Positions 37,205 through 46,561 of a stretch of DNA of 64,000 nt are shown in pieces (the stretch's first letter is position 1; each line of letters starts with the position of its first letter). Source of the stretch: Candidatus Gastranaerophilales bacterium (GTDB lineage: Bacteria > Cyanobacteriota > Vampirovibrionia > Gastranaerophilales > CAJFVJ01); NCBI GenBank assembly GCA_944323485.1, contig CALUSR010000002.1, positions 132,048 through 196,047 of the forward strand. The letters run 5' to 3'. Both the position numbers and the translations under genes were made by a program. The notes under the pieces are model-generated. The model was not told the origin of the DNA, searched no databases, and was given only the letters and a program-made list of their open reading frames with translations.

Positions 37205-38784
37205 GATTTAAGAGAAAGAATCTCATTTCTTCTAGGATCAATTGTTTGTGTATTATCTTCTTGTTTTGAATTTTTAGAAATAATATGCTGCGTAAGCTTC
37301 TTATTAATAATCGGCAGCAATATACCGAGAGCTACCCCTGAATATATATATCCGCTAAGCTGGGCAATATTCAGCTTCTTAATCATCTTCCTCGTCGGTT
37401 CATCCATCCGTCTAAGTATATCTTTCATATTTAAAGAAGAAACATCAACTCCGTTTCTTAAAGATTTTTTTACATAATCAGAGCCGTATATCAAATCATT
37501 ATGATTTTTCATCTCCATAGAAAGATATTTTTTCAAACCTTTCTTGCCTGATATTGACTCAGGCTTAATCAGATTTTTATCAAGTTTATATGCAACAGAC
37601 TTAGATACAATGCCTCCGATAATAAGCCAGTTCGCAAACCCCATAAAATCTCTGAAGACAGACTCTCTCAGCTCATGTTTATCTCTCGCTGCCAAAAATC
37701 TGCCGATAATTGTCATTCCATAAACAACTTTCAGCTGCGGAACATTTGCAACGGGCCCGTTAAATTGAAGTTTTTGAGGAAGCTGTTTCAAATTACCGAT
37801 GGTCGATACAACGAAAGCCGCCATGCCGGCTGATGCAGCACCTTTAAGAGCTTTAAAACCAAAGCTCTTATCTTTCTCTGATTTTTGTCCCTTAACAGCA
37901 GAAAAACCGTCTTTACCTGTTTTTTTCTTTGTTAACCAGCTGTTCAAAGGCTGCATAGACATTGCTACGGCTGATGCAATAACAAGCCCTATAACAGTTT
38001 GTTTTCCGGTCATTTTTTTCAAATATTTCAGAAAGTTATTATCTGCAATATTATCAGCCTGCTTAAATTCTTTAAGCACCTTATCCTGCAAAAAAGCACG
38101 CCCCATTGAATAGGTATCTTTTATCAGAGCTTTTGCCCCGATATCAATAGTTTCCCCATTTTTTGCAAGCATTTCTATGCTGTCTGTTTCTCCTGTATAC
38201 GCAACCAGTTTGGTAAAGAGATTTTTTTGCGAGTCCCTTGATAAAATATAATCATTGCTTTCAACGAGATATTTCGACATTGTATCGATAATATCTTCTT
38301 TTGCAGGATTAAGCATCGTATCGCCTGAGATACCATCAAAAATATTTCGCAAATATGCTTTTGCAAGAGCCGGTTTGTCTTTGCTTCCGACACTGTTGAC
38401 AGCATCCGAAAAAGCTGAGGCAAAAGCATCCATTGTCTTATTATTCGCTTCTATTTTATATAGAGGCACATCGTATTTGTGCTTCAAAAAAGGAGAAAGC
38501 ATGACAGCCGCCAGAGAACCAAATAATCCGACTCCGGCAAGCAAAACAGAAGAACTGGCTTCTCGTCTTGCCGTTTCTATTCCAACTTCAGGAGTTCTGC
38601 TCATATCAATAATGGTTCTCGGTATAACCATCGACGCAAGATCAACAAAAAAGGCACCGAATATCTTCTGATTGTTCAAAAAATTCATTGTATTAGTCAA
38701 TGCAGCTGAATTTTTGAAACTCAGATTATCCTGTTTCTTTCCTCTGTTAATATATTGATTATTTCCTACCGGAGTTATCTTCAT
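37201..38784 (-). CDS. Large membrane protein of unknown family with LSFK motif
   Basis: A 527-residue protein starting MKITPVGNNQYINRGKKQDN with LSFKNSA at about 21-27. Several hydrophobic spans are visible: SSVLLAGVGLFGSLAAVMLS (about 76-96), IGLVIASAVAMSMQPL, GAASAGMAAFVVSTIG, FANWLIIGGIVSKSV and IYSGVALGILLPII near the C-terminus. It has long soluble helical stretches between. I do not recognise it. The MKITP start and LSFK motif link it to other unknown proteins of the window. Its upstream region carries an extended -10 promoter. Confidence 0.7.
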   Translation of the reverse strand: MKITPVGNNQYINRGKKQDNLSFKNSAALTNTMNFLNNQKIFGAFFVDLASMVIPRTIIDMSRTPEVGIETARREASSSVLLAGVGLFGSLAAVMLSPFLKHKYDVPLYKIEANNKTMDAFASAFSDAVNSVGSKDKPALAKAYLRNIFDGISGDTMLNPAKEDIIDTMSKYLVESNDYILSRDSQKNLFTKLVAYTGETDSIEMLAKNGETIDIGAKALIKDTYSMGRAFLQDKVLKEFKQADNIADNNFLKYLKKMTGKQTVIGLVIASAVAMSMQPLNSWLTKKKTGKDGFSAVKGQKSEKDKSFGFKALKGAASAGMAAFVVSTIGNLKQLPQKLQFNGPVANVPQLKVVYGMTIIGRFLAARDKHELRESVFRDFMGFANWLIIGGIVSKSVAYKLDKNLIKPESISGKKGLKKYLSMEMKNHNDLIYGSDYVKKSLRNGVDVSSLNMKDILRRMDEPTRKMIKKLNIAQLSGYIYSGVALGILLPIINKKLTQHIISKNSKQEDNTQTIDPRRNEILSLKS

Positions 38785-39164
38785 ATTTTATTCGTTTGAT
38801 GCCCTCATATCATTTGTTTTATATAACATAAAAAAATTTTTGTTTCACAGAAATAGAACCTGCTTTTTATTATATGACTGTTTGAATACTCAAATTCATT
38901 TCATATAGCGAGTTTCCAGTATTATACCAATTCTGCTGCCTTTCGATAAAAAATCTCCACATCATTATAACGGAGCTGAAAAAATTTTTTTGCTATTTTG
39001 ACAATAAAAAGCTTAACATTGCAGTTAAATTATTAAAATATTTCTAATTTGCAAGCCAAAAATAATACAATATCTTTCTGTTTTCAGAAATTGTTTTTAT
39101 AATCTTAAAGACATATTGCGCATATTTGCAAAAAATAGTATTTAATATTTCTTAATACGAAAGA
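38785..39164 (-). promoter_or_regulatory. 380-bp intergenic region with extended -10 promoter
   Basis: No ORF is supported here. On the minus strand TGGTATAAT (38929-38921) is a perfect extended -10 element and could drive the large membrane protein gene with a leader of about 130 bases. A second TATAAT lies at 38874-38869. The rest is A/T-rich tail of the TPR gene upstream; a TTTCTG/CAGAAA hairpin (39077-39092) lacks a T-run. Confidence 0.4.
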
Positions 39165-40451
39165 TTATATATAAATCACAGCTGTTTTGCTCAAAACCCA
39201 TCTGTCCTCATCAGACGTTGAAGTATAAATCAAAATTACAACATTTCTGTCATTATTGATAACAATAGGTTTTGCTTCAACAGAAACAGAACTTGTATAA
39301 GAAAGTTTTTCAAGAGGATGTTTTTTATTTGCAATATAAATATCACGAAAATCAAACACTTTACCGTCATTTGCAAAAATTACCCTGATTTTCAACTTTT
39401 CGACAGATTTTTTAGAAATATTCATCACCTGAAACTTCAATACTGCTTCTATCGAATTTTCGGGACCTGAGCTTCTCAAATATTCGGTATTAACATTTGA
39501 TATACGAACATCTTTCAACAAAACCGTCTTATTAACAAATTTATCGGTATTTTTGATAAAAAGCCCGTACTGAACAATATCTTTTTCGGAAAGAGTTTCT
39601 CTGTTCGCTGATATTCGTTTGCGAAGAGCATTATTAAAAACATCGGCATTCACACCTTCCTTATTCAAAAGATAAGCATCCGTATATTTTTTTACGGCTT
39701 CATCGAGATTGCCTTCTATTTCCGAAATCAGACCAAGTTTGAAAAATGCTGACGCAGTCTTTTTCTTCTCTAGCGAGCTGTTCAAATATTCAACAGCCTT
39801 TGAAATCTCATCCCCAGAGTAATAATAATCAGCTACCCGTTCATAAACAAAAGCCAGTTCATTTTGTATTTTTTTATACTGAGTACTTTCAGGATTATAA
39901 AAACCAAGAGCAGATTCATACATCTTTGCTGCATCAAGATATTCACTCTTATCTACAGCCATTTCAGCCAGCAAAATCAGCAACTCGGCTTTTTTCATCT
40001 TATCATTATTCCTGGTATTCGGTATTTCTGATAAAAGAACTTTCGCTATTTGATATTCATCTAAATTTATATATAATCTGACAAGCTCATATTTTGCAAG
40101 AAAATCTCCCTTTTGAGATAAGCCGACAGCCCTGTATAATTCAACTTTTGCCCTGTTTTCCTCTCCTATTTCATAATAAAGTTTTCCCAAATCTATATGA
40201 AGAGAAGCATTATCGGGATTTTCTCTTACTTTATTCTCGAGTATATGCAATTTGTTAAACAACTCTTTGGGATCAGCAGCTTTTGTCTGTGCGGTTTCAA
40301 CTTTTTCTGACTTGCTATCAACAAAACCTGAAACAGTCTTGATTGTTAACCCAACAGCAACAAGAGCAAGCAGACAACAAATTATAAAAAATATTCTCAG
40401 CTTGACATCACGTTTTAATAATAAAATAAGAACTCTTAACATACTATTCAC
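39165..40451 (-). CDS. Membrane-anchored TPR protein
   Basis: A 428-residue protein with one N-terminal transmembrane segment (IFFIICCLLALVAVGLTI, about 19-38). The following TPR units (DNASLHIDLGKLYYEIGEEN, KYELVRLYINLDEYQIAKVL) reach about residue 260, then a beta-rich C-terminal domain of about 150 residues (LKDVRISNVNTEYLRSSGPE, VLKFQVMNISKKSVEKLKIR) resembling an extracellular FxLYD-type domain. The bulk therefore probably faces the periplasm. It is the last gene of the oligopeptide transporter/mgtC cluster and overlaps mgtC by 8 bases. Confidence 0.78.
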   Translation of the reverse strand: MNSMLRVLILLLKRDVKLRIFFIICCLLALVAVGLTIKTVSGFVDSKSEKVETAQTKAADPKELFNKLHILENKVRENPDNASLHIDLGKLYYEIGEENRAKVELYRAVGLSQKGDFLAKYELVRLYINLDEYQIAKVLLSEIPNTRNNDKMKKAELLILLAEMAVDKSEYLDAAKMYESALGFYNPESTQYKKIQNELAFVYERVADYYYSGDEISKAVEYLNSSLEKKKTASAFFKLGLISEIEGNLDEAVKKYTDAYLLNKEGVNADVFNNALRKRISANRETLSEKDIVQYGLFIKNTDKFVNKTVLLKDVRISNVNTEYLRSSGPENSIEAVLKFQVMNISKKSVEKLKIRVIFANDGKVFDFRDIYIANKKHPLEKLSYTSSVSVEAKPIVINNDRNVVILIYTSTSDEDRWVLSKTAVIYI

Positions 40452-41181
40452 TAAAATCCTGCTGTATTGAAATAGAATCGACTTTATCTATATTATACAC
40501 AACCTGAAAAGCCGTTTTGGTAGGATTTTTTGAACTCACATCAGCCTTAAAAGAAATTTTTATTTTGCTTTCTTCATCTCTGAGAGTCTTTTTTACCGTC
40601 ATATCAAGAATATTATCAAACTTATCATAAAGCTGACCGATAACAGCACTTGTATCAGCTTCATCAACAATAAGCAAAACCTTGATTGTCGCAAACTTTT
40701 TCCTATTAGGCTTTATTACGACATCCTGAAACTTTCTGACAAAAACAAGAACAAATACACAAAAAATAGTGGCAACAAGTGCAATATAATAATCACCCGT
40801 TCCCAAAGCCATACCGACACTGGCACTGAGCCACAAACTTGCCGCAGTAGTCAGACCAAACACCGATGCGCCATGCCTGAGCACAGTTCCCCCGCCTATA
40901 AAACCTATCCCCGTAATAATCTGCGCTGCTACACGAGCTGAATCGCCAACAGCCATCTGAGCTCCATTTACCATAAATTTTGGAAAAGCATAAATTGACA
41001 GAATAGTAAAAACACATGCCCCCATAACAACAAGAATATGTGTTCTCAATCCTGCCCACTTGCTTGTGTATTCTCTTTCAAAACCTATAATAAAGCCGCA
41101 TACCAGTGCAGCAAACAAACGAAGGGTTATATCTACCGTGTTATATTCGGTAAAAATCGTCTCAACATTTGGCGATATCAA
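40444..41181 (-). CDS. MgtC/SapB family membrane protein
   Basis: A 245-residue inner-membrane protein. Four or five spans include LFAALVCGFIIGFEREY, HILVVMGACVFTILSIYAF, ITGIGFIGGGTVLRHG and YIALVATIFCVFVLVFV; GFEREY and GIGFIGGGT-LR are the family signatures. A cytoplasmic C-terminal ACT-like region follows (KVLLIVDEADTSAVIGQLYD). MgtC proteins are linked to Mg2+ limitation and stress; some inhibit F-ATPase. It sits between the ABC permease gene and the TPR gene, 6 bases after oppC. Confidence 0.92.
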   Translation of the reverse strand: MISPNVETIFTEYNTVDITLRLFAALVCGFIIGFEREYTSKWAGLRTHILVVMGACVFTILSIYAFPKFMVNGAQMAVGDSARVAAQIITGIGFIGGGTVLRHGASVFGLTTAASLWLSASVGMALGTGDYYIALVATIFCVFVLVFVRKFQDVVIKPNRKKFATIKVLLIVDEADTSAVIGQLYDKFDNILDMTVKKTLRDEESKIKISFKADVSSKNPTKTAFQVVYNIDKVDSISIQQDFSE

Positions 41182-41187
41182 GTTTCT

Positions 41188-42279
41188 CTACCTTTCTCTG
41201 CTTTTCGGATCAAGAATATCTCTTATTGTATCACCAATCAAATTAAATGATAAAATTGCAATAAAAATTAAAAAACCGGGGGTCAACAACCAGGGGCGAT
41301 ATAAAATATTTATATAATCCTGCGCCTCTTTCAACATATTACCCCAGCTTGCATCAGGCTGTTGAATACCAAGCCCCAAAAAACTCAAACTAGACTCTGC
41401 AAGAATATACCCTGGCACACTCAATGTTATTGCAACAATCACATAACTAAGAGTCTGAGGGAGAATATGCTTGATAATAATCCTCATCGAACCTGCCCCG
41501 AGAGTTTTTGATGCCTGAACAAACTCCTGTTTCTTTATCGACAGAACCATTCCCCTGATAACACGACTAAAACCTGACCACCCTAAAAATGCAAGAATAA
41601 TGACAATAAGAGTAAATCTCTGCGTACTACTCATGCCGGCTGGCAAAAGAGCCGCAAGAATTATCAGAAGATAAAAACTCGGAATAGACATTATTGCCTC
41701 AGCAAAACGCATCATAAGCGCATCAACCCTGCCTCCGAAATATCCTGAAATTCCTCCATAAAGCATCCCTATCGGGAAGGATATGAACAAAGCAAGAAAC
41801 CCTATTGTCAGAGAAATTCGCCCGCCATATAAAATTCTCGAAAAATTGTCCCTCCCGTTTATATCAGTCCCGAGCAAATGGATTTCTCCGCCATTATCAA
41901 CCTGAAACAGATGAATATTGCATGGAAGAAACCCCAGTATTTTATATTCATAGCCCTTTGAAAAAAAATGAACATAATATTTTTTCGTACGATCCTGATT
42001 GTATTCAATCTGATATGTTTCGGGATTAAAACTCCGCACATAGTTATAAACATACGGTCGGGAAAGTTTATAATCTGACGTAACATTATAAACCTTCGTA
42101 GGCGGCGCATAAGACAGCTGCCTGTTTGAATAACTTTCCGAATACGGTGCAAGAAACGGAGCAAATATTATAGAAAGATACAACACTCCAAGCATAATTA
42201 ATGCCCCAAGTGCAAATTTGTCTTTAATAAGTCTGAGGAAAACACCCCTGTTTAGCTCTTTATATTGTTCTTCAGGCAT
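41188..42279 (-). CDS. Oligopeptide-type ABC transporter permease (OppC/DppC/YejE-like)
   Basis: A 363-residue permease. A first membrane span (LGALIMLGVLYLSIIFAPFLAP) is followed by an unusually long polar loop of about 110 residues (SDYKLSRPYVYNYVRSFN to GTDINGRDNFS), then the core BPD_transp_1 region with GGRISLTIGF, EAIMSIPSFYLLII, LGWSGFSRVIRGM and the EAA-like FVQASKTLGAGSMRIIIKHI loop. It would form the membrane channel with the preceding OppB-type protein. It overlaps that gene by 8 bases. Confidence 0.92.
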   Translation of the reverse strand: MPEEQYKELNRGVFLRLIKDKFALGALIMLGVLYLSIIFAPFLAPYSESYSNRQLSYAPPTKVYNVTSDYKLSRPYVYNYVRSFNPETYQIEYNQDRTKKYYVHFFSKGYEYKILGFLPCNIHLFQVDNGGEIHLLGTDINGRDNFSRILYGGRISLTIGFLALFISFPIGMLYGGISGYFGGRVDALMMRFAEAIMSIPSFYLLIILAALLPAGMSSTQRFTLIVIILAFLGWSGFSRVIRGMVLSIKKQEFVQASKTLGAGSMRIIIKHILPQTLSYVIVAITLSVPGYILAESSLSFLGLGIQQPDASWGNMLKEAQDYINILYRPWLLTPGFLIFIAILSFNLIGDTIRDILDPKSRER

Positions 42280-43246
42280 TATCCCCTCCTATCCTCGGGT
42301 CAACTATCCGAAGAACAATATCCGCAATCAAATTTCCCATAACAAGCATTATAGACCCGACCATCAAAGAAGCCATAACAAGATTTATATCAGATTTCAT
42401 AACAGCCTCCAAAACAAGCCTGCCTAACCCGGGATATTGAAATACATATTCTGTCAGTGCAGCCCCGCTTAATAACGAAGCAAACTCAAAACCAAGCAGC
42501 GTAACCATCGGGTTGATAGCATTTCTCAATGCATGTTTATAAATAACCTTATTCTCGCTCAAACCTTTTGCTCTCGCCATTTTGATATAATCAGACTCAA
42601 GTACATCAAGCAAATTTCCCCTCATCTGACGTTGAAGTCCGGCAAGACTGATAGTAAACAAAACAAACGTAGGTAAAATAAGATGATGAATTATATCAAC
42701 AATTTTCATAAACCAGTTCATTTCGCTAAAATTCGATGAGGTTAAACCACCGGATGGAAACCATCCTGTTTTTACGGCAAAAACAAGAAGCAAAAGAGCA
42801 AAGAAAAATGAAGGTATTGCCATACCTAATGACGATAAAAGAGTCATAAACCTGTCAATAGGCTTACGCCAGTTCATCGCAGCATAAATGCCAAGAGGTA
42901 TCCCAACCATCCAGCTCATAAAAATAGTCGTAAACGCAAGCAATAATGTATTTGGAACTCTCTCCATCATCCTGTTTATTACTGGTTCTCCAGATGTAGA
43001 AATTCCCAAATCACCATGCAAAAAACTCCACGCCCACTTGAAATACTGCTGGTAAACAGGCAAATCCAAACCCAACCTCTGTTTTTCAGCTTCGAGAGTC
43101 TGGGCTGTAATACTCGGGTTCATCCTTAATTCTGCAAGAGGGTCTACAGGACTCAGTTTTATAATTACAAAACTGATTATTGATACCATAATCAAAAGAG
43201 GTATCGCCTGAAGTGTTCTTTTCAATATGTAAGATAAAATACTCAT
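42272..43246 (-). CDS. Oligopeptide-type ABC transporter permease (OppB/DppB-like)
   Basis: A 324-residue permease beginning ILKRTLQAIPLLIMVSIISF, with the family pattern LAELRMNPSITAQTLEAEKQ, WSFLHGDLGIST, the EAA loop DYIKMARAKGLSENKVIYKH and the end ADIVLRIVDPRI. Six membrane spans are visible. It overlaps the substrate-binding protein gene by 4 bases (ATGA) and the OppC gene by 8, so the three are one unit. Confidence 0.93.
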   Translation of the reverse strand: MSILSYILKRTLQAIPLLIMVSIISFVIIKLSPVDPLAELRMNPSITAQTLEAEKQRLGLDLPVYQQYFKWAWSFLHGDLGISTSGEPVINRMMERVPNTLLLAFTTIFMSWMVGIPLGIYAAMNWRKPIDRFMTLLSSLGMAIPSFFFALLLLVFAVKTGWFPSGGLTSSNFSEMNWFMKIVDIIHHLILPTFVLFTISLAGLQRQMRGNLLDVLESDYIKMARAKGLSENKVIYKHALRNAINPMVTLLGFEFASLLSGAALTEYVFQYPGLGRLVLEAVMKSDINLVMASLMVGSIMLVMGNLIADIVLRIVDPRIGGDNA

Positions 43247-45096
43247 TTTACATATATCTCCTCAAGATTGTGAACTATCCCTCCAAGAGGTGTCGGATGG
43301 AGATTTCCGAATTTGTTTCTGACAGCAATAATAATCAGTGGAGAATAAAGATAAATCAACGGTTTTTGCTCATAGATTATTGCCTGATATCTGTCATAAT
43401 ATTTTTTACGTGATTTAAAATCTATAACCCCGGCCCCTAAATCAAAAATCTTATCCATCTCTTTTTCCCAAGGAGCAACATCTGCCATATCTTCTTTGCT
43501 TTTTCTCATATTAAAAAGGTGCAGAGTACCGTCGCTTGCCCACACATTACGCCCGCTGTGAGGTTCGAGAGGACTTCCTGTCAGACCCATAATACAAGCG
43601 TCCCAATCATAGCTGTCGGTTAACTTTCCTATAAGTGAGTTATATTCAATAGGCCTAAAATTCACCTTCATACCTATATCGGTGAGGTCTTGTTTTATCA
43701 TAACACCAATAGACTCTCTTTCCGTATTTCCTGCATTTGTAAGAAGATTAAACTCAACCCGTCGCCCGTGTTTATCAAACAAATATCCGTCTTTATCATA
43801 ATAAAAACCGGATTTCAACAAATATTCTTTAGCTTTTTCTATATCTCTCTTATGTCCTTTTGCTACCTCTTCATTCAAATAAATTGAAGATAGCCCTTCT
43901 GCTCCGAAAGCTTCCGCACCTACACCGTATAAAATATTTGATACAATTGTTTCTCTATCAATTGCATAGTCAACAGCAGTCCTAAAATTCAAATCATTGA
44001 ACCATTCCTGCTTATGAGAAGGAACATAATATTTTCCGTTTTTATCTTTCCTTTGATTGAGATTGAATACAACAAAAATTGTTCCCGTATTAGCTCCAAG
44101 ATTGTATATTGTATAGTTTCCCTTCTTCTCCATCTGCTTAAATCTTGCAACACTGTTGCCTCTCACGTTTAGAACATCTATCTCTTTTGATTCAAACTTC
44201 AACAACTCATTGTTCAAATCTCCGACAATATAAACAATATACTTATCAAGATAAGGAAGCTTATTACCGTCTTTATCCATCATATAATAATCGGAATTCC
44301 TCTCAAATATAACCCTCTGAGCCGGGATATATTCTTTTAGCCTGAATGCACCGCTTGTTACAAAACTCTCTGGCTCTGCAGATGTATCCCAAAATGAGAA
44401 AAATGCATCTTTTCCTTTTTTTACTACAGGCTCAAGTATGTGCTTCGGAGCAATTGAGGCTGACAACTGTCTGAGAAAAGGAGCAAACGGCTTTGGTGTT
44501 CTAAATTTCACAGTATATTTATCTATTTTCTCAACACTTGGCAACTTTCCTTCTATGAACAAGTTATCCCTCATACTTGTATTGCCGTAACCCGCAAAAA
44601 TAATATCTTTCCAGGTAAATATGACATCATCGGCAGTAATCTCAACACCGTCAGACCACTTCATTCCCCGTCTTAAAACAACCGTGTATTCAAGCTGGTT
44701 GGGATTAATGATAATTTCTTTTGCCATCTTTGGAATAACTTCTCCACTATAGGCATCCGTTGAAACAAGCCCGTCAAACATAAGACTGCCCATATCAGAA
44801 GAGGTTGAATCTTTTGCATTCCACGGATTAAAAGTCTTCGGACCTTCTCCGATTGTCGAAGTTTTGAGTTCTCCGCCGTATTTTCCGACTTCACCTCTTG
44901 CAACAAGAAAATCTCTCCCGTTCTTGAATACGGTTTTGAATGGTGGAAGACTCTCCCCTCTATAAGAAATCAAAGAAGATGTTAAAGCCCTATCGGCAGT
45001 TTTTTCACCCGGAACTCTGTCAACAGAAATACAAGCCCTGAGAATAAACAACAAAATTATTATTAAAAAAATTATCTTCAGATACTTTCTCATCAA
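43243..45096 (-). CDS. Family 5 extracellular solute-binding lipoprotein
   Basis: A 617-residue substrate-binding protein with a lipoprotein signal (IIFLIIILLFILRAC; Cys near residue 22 follows LRA). The SBP_bac_5 core is clear: TFNPWNAKDSTSSDMGSLMF, MKWSDGVEITADDVIFTWKD, FVTSGAFRLKEYIPAQRVIF and DLNFRTAVDYAIDRETIVS. It should capture a peptide-like or sugar ligand at the outer face of the inner membrane and pass it to the two permeases. No ATPase genes of the importer are in this cluster. A divergent promoter region with an inverted repeat lies upstream. Confidence 0.92.
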   Translation of the reverse strand: MMRKYLKIIFLIIILLFILRACISVDRVPGEKTADRALTSSLISYRGESLPPFKTVFKNGRDFLVARGEVGKYGGELKTSTIGEGPKTFNPWNAKDSTSSDMGSLMFDGLVSTDAYSGEVIPKMAKEIIINPNQLEYTVVLRRGMKWSDGVEITADDVIFTWKDIIFAGYGNTSMRDNLFIEGKLPSVEKIDKYTVKFRTPKPFAPFLRQLSASIAPKHILEPVVKKGKDAFFSFWDTSAEPESFVTSGAFRLKEYIPAQRVIFERNSDYYMMDKDGNKLPYLDKYIVYIVGDLNNELLKFESKEIDVLNVRGNSVARFKQMEKKGNYTIYNLGANTGTIFVVFNLNQRKDKNGKYYVPSHKQEWFNDLNFRTAVDYAIDRETIVSNILYGVGAEAFGAEGLSSIYLNEEVAKGHKRDIEKAKEYLLKSGFYYDKDGYLFDKHGRRVEFNLLTNAGNTERESIGVMIKQDLTDIGMKVNFRPIEYNSLIGKLTDSYDWDACIMGLTGSPLEPHSGRNVWASDGTLHLFNMRKSKEDMADVAPWEKEMDKIFDLGAGVIDFKSRKKYYDRYQAIIYEQKPLIYLYSPLIIIAVRNKFGNLHPTPLGGIVHNLEEIYVK

Positions 45097-45171
45097 AAAC
45101 CCTCTCCTTTAATTATTATATACTTTATTACTTTTGAGCAAGATTTTTTATTGTTAAGTTGTTTAAACTTT

Positions 45172-45235
45172 TTATCAATTTTTTAGGATTATTTTGTCAA
45201 TAATTTTCGACAAAATGTTTTATTAAATATATAGA
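45172..45235. promoter_or_regulatory. Divergent promoters sharing an inverted repeat
   Basis: ATTTTGTC (45191-45198) and GACAAAAT (45209-45216) form an 8-bp inverted repeat with a 10-base spacer. TCGACA (45207-45212) plus TATAGA (45230-45235), spaced 17 bp, make a plus-strand promoter for the 67-aa gene. On the minus strand TTGACA (45200-45195) with a weaker GATAAA 18 bp away faces the transporter genes. Both -35 boxes lie in the repeat arms, as expected for a shared operator. Confidence 0.45.
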
Positions 45236-45256
45236 GATTATATGCAGGGGATATAA

Positions 45257-45460
45257 ATGAGAGAGATAGAATTAAACACGGTATTGAACATTATTCCAGA
45301 TCCTGATAAAAATGTTTATGATATTTCAACAAGAAAATCAGTTGAAGAAATAAAAAGAATTGTACGAATTTTCAAACTGGCAGAAGCTCAAAAAGCAGAA
45401 AAAATTCTCACTGCGACAGAAGATGCTATCTGTATGAATCTGGTACTCAGCATAAACTGA
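45257..45460 (+). CDS. Small hypothetical protein
   Basis: A 67-residue soluble protein starting MREIELNTVLNIIPDPDKNV with a charged helix (SVEEIKRIVRIFKLAEAQKA). It is not recognised. AGGGGA lies 7 bases before the ATG and a good promoter is present upstream, which supports it as real. It is divergent from the transporter cluster and convergent with the acetyltransferase gene, 2 bases away. It is too small to guess a role. Confidence 0.6.
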   Translation: MREIELNTVLNIIPDPDKNVYDISTRKSVEEIKRIVRIFKLAEAQKAEKILTATEDAICMNLVLSIN

Positions 45461-45462
45461 TT

Positions 45463-46434
45463 CTAGAATTCATAGAAAGAATGAATATAACTCACGTCTT
45501 CTTTGAATCCAAGTGAACGATACATCCTCATTGATGCATTATTTTCGGAAGCTGTCGTCGCATTAATCTCGACAACAGAGAGTTTTCCTTCGACTACCCG
45601 TTCAATAATCGTCCCAACTGATTGTTTCAGGAGAAAAGAGCCCAAGCCCATTGAAGTAAACTTTTCCCTGCAGCCAATCAGCGGAATATTTGCAATTTGA
45701 GGACTGCTCAAATTCGCAAAACAAAAAGCAACCGGACATTCATTATCTAATAGTAAAAATGATGCATCTTTAAGCATATCACCGTATATATCTTTTGTAA
45801 TTTTTTCCAATACATCACGACAACCGCTCAGACTCAAAAATCTTCTGTCATAGAGTGCATCGGTTGTATCTTTGAAAGCTTTATGTATTAAAACAACAGC
45901 TGACTCATAATATTTCTCGCTCCATCTGACAAGTTTCAAATCAGATGGAGTTTTCACATGTTTATTTTTGAATATTTTCAAAGAAGTTGTATCATCAAGG
46001 TTAAATCTGAATATAGACTGCGAAACAAGTTTGAAGCCGAATTTTGTAATATATTTAGCATATTCGCTCTGTTCTCCCAGCATAGGATAACTAATCAAAA
46101 CGATTTCTTTCGGATCAGTAAAATTTATCAATGCCTTAATCAAAAGATTGTTTTTCTCAACAAGATTCTCAAAAGACAAAGAATGAATGACATTCAGCTC
46201 AATTGTTTCATCTATTTCAGATATGGAATAAATCAATATCGATTCAGGGATATCATCGTCATATAGAACAAGAGCATTCAACAGCCCCTGAGAGAGTGCC
46301 GCCGAAAAAGTATCAAAATCAATCGGATAAAACTCAAAGCCGTAAACCCCAACAGCTTTTGATTCAAAATCTTCATAGATTTGTTTTATCTTATAACTGT
46401 TTTTCCCTGATAGTTTATAAACACTATAAGCCAT
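45463..46434 (-). CDS. GNAT-family acetyltransferase
   Basis: A 323-residue protein. The C-terminal 150 residues hold a recognisable GNAT fold: the acetyl-CoA loop appears as CREKFTSMGLGSFLLKQSV (a variant of the R/QxxGxG/A motif), followed by VVEINATTASENNASMRMYR and SLGFKE. The N-terminal half (about 1-160) looks like a second, degenerate GNAT unit (IPESILIYSISE, ITKFGFKLVSQS). The substrate is unknown. It is divergent from another GNAT-like gene at 46562. Confidence 0.75.
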   Translation of the reverse strand: MAYSVYKLSGKNSYKIKQIYEDFESKAVGVYGFEFYPIDFDTFSAALSQGLLNALVLYDDDIPESILIYSISEIDETIELNVIHSLSFENLVEKNNLLIKALINFTDPKEIVLISYPMLGEQSEYAKYITKFGFKLVSQSIFRFNLDDTTSLKIFKNKHVKTPSDLKLVRWSEKYYESAVVLIHKAFKDTTDALYDRRFLSLSGCRDVLEKITKDIYGDMLKDASFLLLDNECPVAFCFANLSSPQIANIPLIGCREKFTSMGLGSFLLKQSVGTIIERVVEGKLSVVEINATTASENNASMRMYRSLGFKEDVSYIHSFYEF

Positions 46435-46561
46435 TTTTCACCGAAAAAATTTTAAGCTGCGTTTATTATAAAATTATTTTTTTATTAATACAAATACATT
46501 AAGGGTATTTTACGAAAATAAAATTTGATATAATAAAAAAGCATGTCTAGGATGTTTTGAA

